A stretch of 64,000 nucleotides of DNA from Bacillota bacterium. GTDB taxonomy: Bacteria; Bacillota; Clostridia; Christensenellales; Borkfalkiaceae. The DNA lies in contig QAKE01000084.1 in NCBI GenBank assembly GCA_003343995.1, positions 22,775 through 86,774 of the forward strand. Direction: 5' to 3'. The position numbers were made by a program, and so were the translations under genes. The notes beneath the pieces were generated by a model, which was not told the origin of the DNA, did no database searches, and saw only the letters and a program-made list of their open reading frames with translations. This document shows positions 42,769-51,167 of the stretch, piece by piece; the first letter of the stretch is position 1; each line of letters opens with the position of its first letter.

Positions 42769-43452
42769 ATGAAGAAACTTTATACGGGCAAAACGAAAGA
42801 CGTGTTCGCGCTGGAAAACGGCAACGTACTGCTGAAATTCAAAGACGACTGCACGGGTAAAGACGGAAAGTTCGATCCCGGTGAAAACGCCGTCGGTCTG
42901 ACCATCGAGGGCATGGGCAAGGCGAATCTGAAAACCTCCGTTTATTACTTCGAACTGCTCAAAAAAGCCGGCGTAAAGACGCATTACGTTTCCGCGGATA
43001 TCGAAAACGCCACCATGGAAGTGCTTTCCGCAAAGGTGTTCGGAAAGGGGCTGGAAGTCATCTGCCGTCTGGTTGCCACGGGCAGCTTTATCCGCCGTTA
43101 CGGCGCGTATATCGAGGACGGCACGAAAATCGAGGGCGGCTATGTGGAAACGACCTTTAAAGACGACGCGAAGGGCGATCCCCTCGTCACGAAGGACGCG
43201 CTCGCGGTGCTGGGCGTAATGACTCCCGAAATGTACGACAGCATGAAGGAGCAAACGCTTTGCATAACGAAGCTCGTCGCCGACGATCTGGCGAAAAAGG
43301 GCATGCAGCTTTACGACATCAAGTTCGAATTCGGCTACGATAAGGACGGCAACGTCATCTTAATCGACGAAATCGCCAGCGGCAACATGCGCGTTTATAA
43401 GGGCGGAAAAATCGTCGATCCCATGGATCTGACGGCGCTCATCCTCGCGTAA
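42769..43452 (+). CDS. purC: SAICAR synthase (PurC)
   Basis: This 227-residue enzyme joins aspartate to CAIR in purine synthesis using ATP. Family landmarks are the start [21 protein letters not shown], a conserved basic segment [17 protein letters not shown] and the C-terminal [21 protein letters not shown]. In the usual enzyme the last motif continues as DEISPDTCR; here it reads [12 protein letters not shown], which marks a divergent sub-group. The gene is alone, without other purine genes beside it, and has its own promoter and terminator. Confidence 0.88.
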   Translation: MKKLYTGKTKDVFALENGNVLLKFKDDCTGKDGKFDPGENAVGLTIEGMGKANLKTSVYYFELLKKAGVKTHYVSADIENATMEVLSAKVFGKGLEVICRLVATGSFIRRYGAYIEDGTKIEGGYVETTFKDDAKGDPLVTKDALAVLGVMTPEMYDSMKEQTLCITKLVADDLAKKGMQLYDIKFEFGYDKDGNVILIDEIASGNMRVYKGGKIVDPMDLTALILA

Positions 43453-43477
43453 ACAACATTAAAATACAAGTTAAAAG

Positions 43478-43509
43478 AAAAGCCGCGCGGTTTTAACCGC
43501 GCGGCTTTT
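43478..43509. terminator. Shared terminator of purC and the nucleotidyltransferase gene
   Basis: A 15-bp perfect stem (43478-43492 with 43495-43509) with A4/T4 edges lies between two convergent genes. Confidence 0.9.
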
Positions 43510-43522
43510 GACGTTTATAGAC

Positions 43523-44623
43523 TCATATGCCCAAATCGTCGAACAGATCTTTCATTTTCGCAACCTTTTCCCCGTCCGCGCCGAGCAGTGCGCCGGCGTT
43601 GCTTTTCAGCCGTTCGGGGCGTTTAAACAGCGCGGTAAAGATGCGGGCGATGTAACAAAAGGGCAATAAAAGGATGCATTTTTCCAAGACAGGATAGGCT
43701 TTTTTCATATCCTTCGCCGGCGGAAACACGCGCGAAAAGAAATATTTCGTCTTTCCCATCTTCGCCGTGCCCGCCGCGGCGGCGTGCTGCGTCGTGCCGT
43801 AAACGCCGCTTTTTAAAATGAATTCGGCAAGCTCGTCCGTGCCTTCGCCGTCCCCGTCTCCGAACCAGAAAAACGCTAGTTTTTTTAATTTTTCTTCAAA
43901 CAAAACGAGCTGCAGCTTTTTCAGCTCGCGCTGGAGATATTCTTCGTCGAGCGCGGGCTTTTGCGTGCGGTAAACGTAAATATCCATCACGGAGCGTATG
44001 CCCGTGCCTCCCGCTTTAAAATGATGCCACATATGCACAAGCAAAAAGATATAAAAATCCTCGTCGGAAAAATGATATAAACTCCCTTCGGCGTGAGTAA
44101 GGCGGGAAAAAACGCCGTCGTAATAATCGGGGAGGGGCGTTTCGCTCAGAATATAGTGCATTTCCACCGTCACGTTTTCCCGCGTATGGCACATGTGGTG
44201 GTCGTTGGCAATGAACAGCTTATAGCCCAGATCGGTCATCAGCGCCTTCACCTCTTTCGTGCGCTCCTCTTTAAATAGCACGTCCAAGTCGCAGGAGCTG
44301 CGCATCAGCGGATCGGGATAAAGTTGCTTAAGGTAATATCCCTTCAACGGCATATAGGGGATATTGCGCTTTTCAAGCTCGCCGAAAAGCTCCTCGGCGG
44401 CGGATTTGAGCGATTCCTGCTGCGAAAGATATTCCGCGTAAAACGCCATCACCCTGTCGCGCAAATTTTCGTTTGCGCTTTTTAACAGCGTCGGCGCGAG
44501 TATGTTGAGCACGGAATGTTTTTTCGCCAAGCCCGCCGCGCGCGGCAGATTTTCCGCGTCGGGGGATTCCCCGTGCAAAACCGCTTTCAGCGCGTTTAAC
44601 AATATTTCGGTTTCCTGATTCAT
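43523..44623 (-). CDS. Putative nucleotidyltransferase, NTP_transf_5 type
   Basis: This 366-residue protein resembles the NTP_transf_5 family of polymerase-beta-like nucleotidyltransferases. The core motif is NIPYMPLKGYYLKQLYPDPL followed by MRSSCDLDVLF, with the acidic residues expected to bind metal. Later features are EMHYILSETPLP and HMWHHFKAGGTGIRSVMDIY. Members are common in capsule and surface-polysaccharide loci, but none is adjacent here, so the substrate is open. The ATG at 44623 lies only six nt after a perfect TATAAT and has no ribosome site, so translation from a leaderless mRNA is likely. The frame continues 46 codons upstream, but that stretch contains the promoter. Confidence 0.82.
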   Translation of the reverse strand: MNQETEILLNALKAVLHGESPDAENLPRAAGLAKKHSVLNILAPTLLKSANENLRDRVMAFYAEYLSQQESLKSAAEELFGELEKRNIPYMPLKGYYLKQLYPDPLMRSSCDLDVLFKEERTKEVKALMTDLGYKLFIANDHHMCHTRENVTVEMHYILSETPLPDYYDGVFSRLTHAEGSLYHFSDEDFYIFLLVHMWHHFKAGGTGIRSVMDIYVYRTQKPALDEEYLQRELKKLQLVLFEEKLKKLAFFWFGDGDGEGTDELAEFILKSGVYGTTQHAAAAGTAKMGKTKYFFSRVFPPAKDMKKAYPVLEKCILLLPFCYIARIFTALFKRPERLKSNAGALLGADGEKVAKMKDLFDDLGI

Positions 44624-44629
44624 GATTTC

Positions 44630-44658
44630 ATTATAACAAGTCCGATAGCGTTTGTCAA
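44630..44658 (-). promoter_or_regulatory. Perfect consensus promoter giving a leaderless mRNA
   Basis: On the minus strand TTGACA (44658-44653) and TATAAT (44635-44630) are 17 nt apart. The usual start point, seven nt after the -10 box, is the A of the ATG at 44623. Confidence 0.85.
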
Positions 44659-44696
44659 CAATCGGCAAAAAACGCGGTAAAATTCGTAAAAATTCA

Positions 44697-44725
44697 TTGT
44701 CAAACGCGCATTTAAATGATATGAT
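44697..44725 (+). promoter_or_regulatory. Promoter of dtd and following genes
   Basis: TTGTCA (44697-44702) and TATGAT (44720-44725) are 17 nt apart, with AAGGA ahead of the dtd ATG at 44748. Confidence 0.65.
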
Positions 44726-44747
44726 AAAATAGGTTAAGGATAAATTT

Positions 44748-45194
44748 ATGAAAGCGGTCATTCAGCGCGTATCGTCGGCAAGGCTGGAAGCGGAAGGCAA
44801 GCTCGTTTCCGAAATCGGAAAGGGGTTGGTGGTTTATTTCGGCGTAGGCAAGGGCGATACGGAAAAACAAGCGCAGTATTTTGCGAAGAAAATTCCGGCT
44901 CTCCGTATTTTCGAGGACGAGAACGGCAAAACCAACCGTTCGATCGCGGACGTCGGCGGGGAAGTGCTCTTCGTATCCCAGTTCACGCTGTACGGCAACG
45001 CGTCGCACGGCAACCGTCCCGATTTTTTAGAGGCGGAAACGCCCGCCCGTGCGGAGGAACTTTATTGCTATACGGCGGAGCTTTTGCAGGCGGCGGTGCC
45101 CTTAAAGCGCGGCGTGTTCGGCGCGGATATGAAAATAACGCAGGTCAACGAAGGTCCTTTCACGCTGATTTTGGAGAAGAAAAATGAAGAATAA
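44748..45194 (+). CDS. dtd: D-aminoacyl-tRNA deacylase
   Basis: This 148-residue enzyme frees tRNA from wrongly attached D-amino acids. It begins MKAVIQRVSSARLEAEGK, has the catalytic-site motif SQFTLYGNASHGNRPDF and the cross-subunit motif NEGPFT near the C-terminus, a variant of the usual N-x-GP-x-T. The length is normal for the family. The protein is cytoplasmic and works as a homodimer in known members. Its end overlaps the next small gene by 11 nt, and the two are probably translated together. Confidence 0.93.
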   Translation: MKAVIQRVSSARLEAEGKLVSEIGKGLVVYFGVGKGDTEKQAQYFAKKIPALRIFEDENGKTNRSIADVGGEVLFVSQFTLYGNASHGNRPDFLEAETPARAEELYCYTAELLQAAVPLKRGVFGADMKITQVNEGPFTLILEKKNEE

Positions 45195-45378
45195 CGGTTT
45201 TTTGCTCGTCGCCGTCATCTGCGCGGCGCTCATCGTGTGCTTAAGCGGCGGCATCGTGTTTTCCCTTTTGAAATACGGCGTCATCGCAACGGTGTTTTAC
45301 GTTTTGGCGGGCGTTTCGGCGCTGCTGCTCGCCGCCGTCGCCTTGTATGCGTTCTTTACGCGTAAAAAGAAAAAGTGA
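45184..45378 (+). CDS. Small two-helix membrane protein
   Basis: This 64-residue protein has two hydrophobic segments, about residues 6-27 (FLLVAVICAALIVCLSGGIV) and 34-58 (IATVFYVLAGVSALLLAAVA), and a basic tail RKKKK that should stay in the cytoplasm. It overlaps the end of dtd and has GGAG-containing sequence (TTGGAGAAGAAA) just upstream. No family is recognised. It may be a small accessory to the larger membrane protein encoded next. Confidence 0.6.
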   Translation: MKNNGFLLVAVICAALIVCLSGGIVFSLLKYGVIATVFYVLAGVSALLLAAVALYAFFTRKKKK

Positions 45379-45385
45379 GGAAGTT

Positions 45386-46342
45386 ATGAGATTAAAAAAC
45401 GCAATCAAACTGATTTTTGCGAACTTCGGCGCGACGTTCAAGGTGCTTTTATATAAGCTCATCGTGTTCGCCGTGCTGGTGCTCGTCGGCGTGTTCGTGC
45501 TGCTGCCGAATTTCCAATATCTGATCGAGGCGAGCAGTCTGGATAAGCTCGTCGCCTCGCTGGGCGATCTGCTCAAGGCGATTTTCGTGCCCGATATGGT
45601 CTTTGGCGAGGAACAGCAGGCGTTTGCCGCCTATCTTTCGGAATTTACCGCCTACGTGAGCGGAAATATCGGCAAAATCGCGGGGCTCGGCGGCGCGCTC
45701 GCCGCGTTCTATTTCGTCGGGATGTTTTTCAACAACATCGCGGATTTCGCGCTGGGGCAGGTGGTCAACGACTATATGTCCTCGTTGACGGAAACGAGCT
45801 TTACCGTCGGTATCTTCAAAAACCTCGGCAGGGCGAGTTTGTATTCGCTCATCGACGTCGCCGTGTCGCTGGCGTTTATGTCGGCGGCGGTCAGCTTATG
45901 CCTGTTTATCATCTGGGTAAGCCCCGCGGGCATCGTTACGATGTTTTTCGCGGTGCTGGTGTTCGTGGTGCTCATCTCGCTCAAGCAGGTGTTCGCCTCC
46001 GACTTCATGCCGAACATCGTCGCCGATAAAATCCCCGCCGCGAAGGCGTTCCGTGAAAGCGTGAAAGTGCCCCGTAAGGATTTTATGCGGAAATTCAACA
46101 ACTATCTGAGCATCAATATCATCATGCTTTACGTAAACGTGACGGCGGGGCTCTTCACCGTGATGACGGGATTATTGCTCACCTTTCCGCTGACCACGCT
46201 CATTCTCATCTGCTTCCGTTTCGTGAGCCAGTATACCACCACCGGCAAAAAGTATTATCTCGCGCCGGAGGAAATCGTAAAGCCGCCCCGCGTTTCGGAG
46301 GACGACGAGGACGATATTTTAAAGAAAATCGACGAGGAATAG
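45386..46342 (+). CDS. Multi-pass membrane protein of unknown function
   Basis: This 318-residue protein has several hydrophobic stretches, including LIVFAVLVLVGVFVLLP (about 25-42), GALAAFYFVGMFF (about 110-125), a pair at about 155-205 and one near 245-280. The C-terminal tail of about 35 residues is acidic (SEDDEDDILKKIDEE) and predicted to be cytoplasmic. The ATG at 45386 follows GAGGAAGTT; an earlier in-frame start lies within the previous gene. I do not recognise a characterised family. It sits 7 nt behind the small membrane protein gene, so the two may act together. Confidence 0.7.
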   Translation: MRLKNAIKLIFANFGATFKVLLYKLIVFAVLVLVGVFVLLPNFQYLIEASSLDKLVASLGDLLKAIFVPDMVFGEEQQAFAAYLSEFTAYVSGNIGKIAGLGGALAAFYFVGMFFNNIADFALGQVVNDYMSSLTETSFTVGIFKNLGRASLYSLIDVAVSLAFMSAAVSLCLFIIWVSPAGIVTMFFAVLVFVVLISLKQVFASDFMPNIVADKIPAAKAFRESVKVPRKDFMRKFNNYLSINIIMLYVNVTAGLFTVMTGLLLTFPLTTLILICFRFVSQYTTTGKKYYLAPEEIVKPPRVSEDDEDDILKKIDEE

Positions 46343-46371
46343 GCGGGCAAACCGCTTACGGAGGGAAAGCC

Positions 46372-46902
46372 GTGACCGTTTACCGCACGCTTTTATCAGG
46401 GGAAATCGATCGGGCGCTGTTCGCGCATTTTAACAGAAAACAAGTCGTAACCGCTTGCCGGCGGAAGGTCGGCGGCGCATGGCGGATTCAAAGCGATCCG
46501 TTTGTCGACGATTGGAGCGAAAGCGATTACGCGTTTTTGGTGCAGTGTCTGCAAAACACCGTAAACACGGGCGGCGCGGTGATCGGCGCGTTTGAAAACG
46601 GAAAGCTTAAGGGATTCGTTTCGGTGGAGTCCGCGCCCATGGCGGGCATGGAAGATTACCGCGATCTTACGTCTTTGCACGTTTCCGCCGACAGGCGGGG
46701 CGGGGGAATCGGCAGCGCGCTTTTCGGTTATGCAAAAAAAAGCGCAAAGGCGCTCGGCGGAAAAAAGCTCTATATTTCCGCCCATTCCGCCGTGGAAACG
46801 CAGGCGTTTTACTTGGCGATGGGGTGCAGGGACGCGGTGCAAATCTGCGCCGCGCACGCGGAAAAAGAACCGTTTGACTGTCAGCTCGAATGCGATTTAT
46901 AA
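46372..46902 (+). CDS. GNAT-family N-acetyltransferase
   Basis: This 176-residue protein has the GNAT core. The acetyl-CoA site appears as LHVSADRRGGGIGSALFGYA at about residues 103-122, matching the R/Q-x-x-G-x-G/A pattern, and is followed by ALGGKKLYISAHSAVETQ and AFYLAMGCRDA. The acceptor is unknown. The start is GTG at 46372 with GGAGGG six nt upstream. A strong terminator follows. Confidence 0.87.
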   Translation: MTVYRTLLSGEIDRALFAHFNRKQVVTACRRKVGGAWRIQSDPFVDDWSESDYAFLVQCLQNTVNTGGAVIGAFENGKLKGFVSVESAPMAGMEDYRDLTSLHVSADRRGGGIGSALFGYAKKSAKALGGKKLYISAHSAVETQAFYLAMGCRDAVQICAAHAEKEPFDCQLECDL

Positions 46903-46906
46903 AATA

Positions 46907-46938
46907 AAAAATCCGCGGCGATTACGCCGCGGATTTTT
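46907..46938. terminator. Bidirectional terminator between GNAT and TSCPD genes
   Basis: A 14-bp perfect stem (46907-46920 with 46925-46938) has loop ATTA and A5/T5 edges, and lies between two convergent genes. Confidence 0.92.
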
Positions 46939-46948
46939 GATGTCGTTT

Positions 46949-47206
46949 TTATTCCGCCGAATGTCTTTGCTTGTATTCGGTAAGGGCGAGGGCGAACTGG
47001 TCGCCGCAGGAGGTGTTGCTCCTGCACTTGATGCCCTTCAAAAGGGAAATCACCTCGTCGATGTCCTTGCCTTCCACCAAGCGGGACACCGCTTGCAGGT
47101 TGCCCGAGCATCCGCCGATGAACTTCACGCCGGTGACCTTGTTGTCCGCCGTAACGTCGTAAATAATCTGCCGAGAGCACGTTCCTTTCGTAATGTAAGT
47201 TTGCAT
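46949..47206 (-). CDS. Small TSCPD-domain protein
   Basis: This 85-residue protein matches the small TSCPD family (TIGR03905-like). The TSCPD domain was first noted at the C-terminus of vitamin B12-dependent ribonucleotide reductase. Typical segments are GVKFIGGCSGNLQAVSRLVE, a Cys in GIKCRSNTSCGDQFA and a terminal LALTEYK. Four Cys residues could bind a metal. A role in nucleotide or redox metabolism has been suggested for the family but is not proven. AAGGAGG lies upstream of the ATG at 47206. The gene is 20 nt behind the DUF4364 gene and likely cotranscribed with it. Confidence 0.85.
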   Translation of the reverse strand: MQTYITKGTCSRQIIYDVTADNKVTGVKFIGGCSGNLQAVSRLVEGKDIDEVISLLKGIKCRSNTSCGDQFALALTEYKQRHSAE

Positions 47207-47226
47207 TATATATGTCCTCCTTAAGG

Positions 47227-47751
47227 TTAGTCTACCAAATTCTCGTAAATGAGGGAATAAAGGTTTGCCGCCTTTTCCTCCCATTTTTTATAAACGTCCT
47301 TCGCCGCCTGACGGTTGGGCACGACGAATTTCAGCTCCAAAAGCGGCTGAATGGGCTCTATGATCTTCAGATAAACGGTATAGGTGCCGTCCTTGTTCAT
47401 GTAATAATCGGCAACGCATTCCTGCTTTCTGCGGTATTTCGTGCGGTTGTTTTTCACAAACAGCGAAATTTCCTCGCGCGTGCTGGCGGGGATCTTCACG
47501 AAAAAGTTCGCCAAACACACCCTGCCGTCGGGGGTGATGGTGTACATCGGCTCGCCGGACGCGGCGATTTCGTAAATAAAGCCGTGTTCGATCAGCTGGG
47601 CGAGAATGGGCTGGCAGTCCATATACGCGATCCAGTTGTTGCTCGAACAGCACATGTCGAGCAGGGTATTTTCGGATAAAGGGACTTCCATTTTATCGAA
47701 AACGAACAAAATGATCAATTTATTTAAAGAAGAATCGCCTTTAACCTGCAT
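47227..47751 (-). CDS. DUF4364 family protein, probable winged-helix regulator
   Basis: This 174-residue protein resembles DUF4364, a family common in Clostridia. The N-terminal 80 residues look like a winged helix (LNKLIILFVFDKMEVPLSEN, then LAQLIEHGFIYEI and MYTITPDGRVCLANF). The C-terminal half is beta-rich with DGTYTVYLKIIEPIQPLLEL. A regulatory role is likely from the fold, but no target is known. The ATG at 47751 follows AAGGGGTT; the frame extends 46 codons further upstream without a better start. Confidence 0.8.
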   Translation of the reverse strand: MQVKGDSSLNKLIILFVFDKMEVPLSENTLLDMCCSSNNWIAYMDCQPILAQLIEHGFIYEIAASGEPMYTITPDGRVCLANFFVKIPASTREEISLFVKNNRTKYRRKQECVADYYMNKDGTYTVYLKIIEPIQPLLELKFVVPNRQAAKDVYKKWEEKAANLYSLIYENLVD

Positions 47752-47839
47752 ATTTAACCCCTTGTGTATTTTTGCCCCTTTCGTAAAAACGCCGCGCGTT
47801 CCGCCCGCCGGCAACCCGTTTGTCGGTTGTAGCAAATAT

Positions 47840-47867
47840 ATTATATCATAAAATCCCGTTTTGTAAA
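47840..47867 (-). promoter_or_regulatory. Promoter of the DUF4364-TSCPD unit
   Basis: On the minus strand TTTACA (47867-47862) and TATAAT (47845-47840) are 16 nt apart, about 80 nt before the DUF4364 start. Confidence 0.55.
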
Positions 47868-47904
47868 CACAATTCGCTAAAATTTTCAAAAATTCCGTAA
47901 AATC

Positions 47905-47934
47905 ATAGCGTTTTTTAAAAAACTATGCTAAAAT
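47905..47934 (+). promoter_or_regulatory. Weak promoter-like site upstream of the 47990 gene
   Basis: TAAAAT at 47929-47934 could be a -10 box, but there is no good -35. An A/T-rich dyad (ATAG...CTAT, 47905-47926) overlaps the spacer. Confidence 0.3.
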
Positions 47935-47989
47935 AAATAAGAAACCCGTGATTGCCGCGTCGTGCGCGGTCGGGAAAAGGAGGGGCTTT

Positions 47990-48745
47990 ATGCAAAGCGG
48001 TGTGGAAGAATTTTTACGGCGGGCGGACGAGCTCATCGATTCAAAGTATATTTTCGCCGACGCGCGGCTTGCGGGAACGCTCAAAGCCATAGCCGCGTCC
48101 CCCGACATGATGCAGCTCATCGGCAGCTGTCTGAAGGATTTCGATTTCGAGGACACTTTTACGCGCAGTTTCGTCGCGTCGGAGGATACCCCCAACCGCG
48201 CGGAATATCTCCCGCCCAAGGCGACGAAGGAGATGATCGCGCTGGTTTTTTCCGTGCTGTTGAAAATCGATTCGGGAGAAATCGACCTCGGCGCGTTCAT
48301 GAAGACCTTTTTTTACGGGGACGGCAGTCTGTTCGGCTCGTACGCCCTGTTTACCGGCAGCTTCGTCAAGCCGTTCCGCAACGCCGTCAAGCTGATTTTC
48401 GACGGATTGCAGGAAAACGCGGCGGAAAACGCGCCCTTCAAGGCGGGGTTTATGAAGGCGCGTAAGCTGCCCGAGGACGCCGCGGTGGACGAGGACGTGC
48501 TGTCCGTCGTCAAACGGCTGGTGGAAAAGGACGAAAACACCCTGCTTGCGGCGGGGCTGGAGGAAAGCCGCCTGACCTACGCGCTGAGCGTTTTGAGGGG
48601 GTTTTATTCCGCGCTGGAAGAAAGCGACCGTTCGCGCATAAAAACCGCCTTTTCGGGGTATATGTTTATGAGCGAGGGGTTGAAAAATCCCGCCATGAAT
48701 GCGGTGAAAATCGCAAAAATACTGAAGGAAGGAAAGCTGGTTTAA
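47990..48745 (+). CDS. Conserved-looking protein of unknown function
   Basis: This 251-residue protein looks soluble and mostly helical. It starts MQSGVEEFLRRADELIDSKY and contains PPKATKEMIALVFSVLLKID and a long helix near YALSVLRGFYSALEESDR. No motif lets me name a family. The ATG at 47990 has AAAGGAGGGGC upstream, and an earlier in-frame ATG lacks a ribosome site. The Nudix gene starts one nt after its stop codon, so the two are probably coupled. Confidence 0.65.
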   Translation: MQSGVEEFLRRADELIDSKYIFADARLAGTLKAIAASPDMMQLIGSCLKDFDFEDTFTRSFVASEDTPNRAEYLPPKATKEMIALVFSVLLKIDSGEIDLGAFMKTFFYGDGSLFGSYALFTGSFVKPFRNAVKLIFDGLQENAAENAPFKAGFMKARKLPEDAAVDEDVLSVVKRLVEKDENTLLAAGLEESRLTYALSVLRGFYSALEESDRSRIKTAFSGYMFMSEGLKNPAMNAVKIAKILKEGKLV

Positions 48746-48746
48746 T

Positions 48747-49283
48747 ATGGATTTTACCGAAAAAACCGTCGAAAAAAACACCGTGTACGCGGGCAAGATA
48801 TTGTCTGTCCGCAACGACGTCGTGCTGCTGCCCGACGGTAAAACGAGCCGCAGGGAAATCGTGGAGCACAACGGCGGCAGCTGCGTGCTCGCCGTGAAGG
48901 AGGGAAAAATCCTCTTCGTAAAGCAGTTCCGTTACGCGATGGGCGAGGTTTTGTACGAAATTCCCGCGGGCAAGCTGGAAAAGGGGGAAAACCCCGAAAG
49001 CACCGCCGTGCGGGAGCTCGAGGAAGAATGCGGCTTAAAGGCGCACGCGGTGGAGCTTTTATACGTAACGTATCCCACGCCGGGGTACAGCGAGGAAAAA
49101 ATATATATTTACCGCTGCCGTTCGTTCGGTCAAGGCACGGCGCATCCCGACGAAAACGAGTTTCTGACGGGGGAATGGATCGAAGAAAAAGAAGTGAAAA
49201 AAATGATGAAAGACGGTCGGATTCGGGACGGCAAAACGCTCATCGCGCTTTTGCATTACTTTGCCGAAACGCCGCAGGATTGA
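48747..49283 (+). CDS. Nudix hydrolase, ADP-ribose pyrophosphatase type
   Basis: This 178-residue enzyme carries a complete Nudix box at about residues 74-96 (start GKLEKGENPE, end VRELEEECGL), with Glu residues that bind magnesium. The surrounding pattern, ILFVKQFRYAMGEVLYEIPA before the box and YPTPGYSEEKIYIY after it, matches ADP-ribose pyrophosphatases, which split ADP-ribose into AMP and ribose 5-phosphate. It directly follows the unknown 47990 gene and is 44 nt ahead of typA. Confidence 0.9.
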   Translation: MDFTEKTVEKNTVYAGKILSVRNDVVLLPDGKTSRREIVEHNGGSCVLAVKEGKILFVKQFRYAMGEVLYEIPAGKLEKGENPESTAVRELEEECGLKAHAVELLYVTYPTPGYSEEKIYIYRCRSFGQGTAHPDENEFLTGEWIEEKEVKKMMKDGRIRDGKTLIALLHYFAETPQD

Positions 49284-49327
49284 CGGAAACGGGGAATAGG
49301 GTGAAATAAACAAGGGAGCTTACGCTT

Positions 49328-51154
49328 TTGATAAGAAGAGACGATTTAAGAAACGTGGCGATCATCGCGCACGTCGATCACGGCAAGACCACGTTGGTCA
49401 ACGAAATGTTAAAACAAGGCGGTGTATTCCGCGACAATCAGTCCGTGCAGGACAGGGTGATGGATTCGGGCGATCTCGAACGGGAACGCGGCATCACCAT
49501 TCTCGCGAAGAATACCTCCGCCTCCTATAAAGGGATTAAAATCAATATTGTGGATACGCCGGGGCACGCCGATTTCGGCGGGGAGGTGGAGCGCGTTCTG
49601 AAGATGGTGAACGGCGTTCTGGTGCTGGTGGACGCCTGCGAAGGTCCGATGCCGCAAACCCGTTTCGTCGTGCAAAAAGCCCTCGATCTGGGGCATAAAC
49701 TCATCATCGTCGTCAACAAGATCGACCGTCCGGACGCCCGCAGCGAGGAAGTGAAGGAAGAGATTTTGGAACTGCTTTTGGAGCTTAACGCCACCGACGA
49801 TCAGCTGTTGAGCCCCATCGTGTTCTGCTCGGGCAGGAACGGCACGGCGTCGCTCGATCCGCTGACGGAGGGCGAGGATTTAAAACCGCTGTTCGAGGCG
49901 ATCGTCAGCCATTTCGAGCCGCAGACGGCGGACGAACAGGGCGAATTGCAGCTGCTCGTTTCCTCCATCGATTATAACGATTACGTCGGCAGGATCGGCA
50001 TCGGCAGGATCGAGCGCGGAAAGGTGCGCGTCAACGACGAGGTCGCGGTGTGCAACTACAATATCGAGGGGAAAACCTCCTCGGGCAGGATCGTCGCGCT
50101 CTATCAGATCGAAGGGCTGGCGCGCGTGCCCGTCGAACAGGCGGTCGCGGGGGACATCGTTTGTTTTTCGGGGCTGGAAAACATCTCCATCGGCGACACC
50201 GTGTGCTCCAAACAGAAGATCGAGGCGGTGCCCTTCGTCAAGATCAGCGAACCCACGGTGGAAATGACCTTTTCCGTCAACGATTCGCCCTTCGCCGGCA
50301 AAGAGGGAAAATTCGTAACCACCCGCCACTTGCGGGACAGGCTCTTTAAGGAGCTTTTGAAGGACGTATCTCTCCGCGTGGAGGAAACCGACTCCGCCGA
50401 CTCCTACCGCGTGTGCGGCAGGGGGGAAATGCACCTTTCCATTTTAATCGAAAACATGCGCCGCGGCGGCTACGAGTTTCAGGTGAGCGCGCCCAAGGTG
50501 CTGTATAAGGAGATCGACGGCGTAAAATACGAGCCCATCGAGCGCCTCGTCGTGGACGTGCCGGAGGATAAAACGGGCACGGTGTTTTCCTCTATGGGGG
50601 AGCGCAAGGGCGAGCTTTTGCAGATGGAAAACATCGGTTCGCGCATACGGCTGGAATTTGCCGTTCCTTCGCGCGGGCTGTTCGGCTATAAAAACCAGTT
50701 CCTCACCGATACCCGCGGCGAGGGCGTATTCAACACGCTGTTTTTGGAATATCAGCCCTATAAGGGGGACATCGTCCGCCGCCAGACGGGTTCGCTCGTC
50801 GCCTTCGAATCGGGCGAGGCGGTCACCTACGGGCTGTTCAACGCGCAGGGCAGGGGAAAGCTGTTCATCACCCCCTCCACGCCGGTTTACGAGGGCATGG
50901 TGGTGGGCGAATCGCCCAAGGCGGAGGATATCAGCGTAAACGTGTGCAAGAAAAAGCACATGACCAATATGCGCGCCTCCGGCAGCGACGACGCGCTGCG
51001 GCTGGAAACGCCGAAAATCATGAGCCTCGAAGAGTGCATGGAATATATCAACGACGACGAAATGCTGGAAGTAACGCCCAAAAGCCTGCGCATACGCAAA
51101 AAGACGCTGGACACCGAAACGCGGTTGAAGCGCAAGGCGAAAGGACTGGAATAA
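49328..51154 (+). CDS. typA: Translational GTPase TypA/BipA
   Basis: This 608-residue ribosome-binding GTPase is the normal length for TypA. Visible G-domain motifs are G1 AHVDHGKTT, the switch region [19 protein letters not shown]3 [16 protein letters not shown] and G4 NKIDRPDAR. The TypA-specific C-terminal part includes [32 protein letters not shown] and [14 protein letters not shown]. The protein helps ribosome assembly and stress adaptation in known species. The start codon is TTG at 49328, with AAGGGAG nine nt upstream and the expected N-terminal [16 protein letters not shown]; there is no upstream alternative. Confidence 0.96.
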   Translation: MIRRDDLRNVAIIAHVDHGKTTLVNEMLKQGGVFRDNQSVQDRVMDSGDLERERGITILAKNTSASYKGIKINIVDTPGHADFGGEVERVLKMVNGVLVLVDACEGPMPQTRFVVQKALDLGHKLIIVVNKIDRPDARSEEVKEEILELLLELNATDDQLLSPIVFCSGRNGTASLDPLTEGEDLKPLFEAIVSHFEPQTADEQGELQLLVSSIDYNDYVGRIGIGRIERGKVRVNDEVAVCNYNIEGKTSSGRIVALYQIEGLARVPVEQAVAGDIVCFSGLENISIGDTVCSKQKIEAVPFVKISEPTVEMTFSVNDSPFAGKEGKFVTTRHLRDRLFKELLKDVSLRVEETDSADSYRVCGRGEMHLSILIENMRRGGYEFQVSAPKVLYKEIDGVKYEPIERLVVDVPEDKTGTVFSSMGERKGELLQMENIGSRIRLEFAVPSRGLFGYKNQFLTDTRGEGVFNTLFLEYQPYKGDIVRRQTGSLVAFESGEAVTYGLFNAQGRGKLFITPSTPVYEGMVVGESPKAEDISVNVCKKKHMTNMRASGSDDALRLETPKIMSLEECMEYINDDEMLEVTPKSLRIRKKTLDTETRLKRKAKGLE

Positions 51155-51167
51155 AAGGAGAAAAAAT

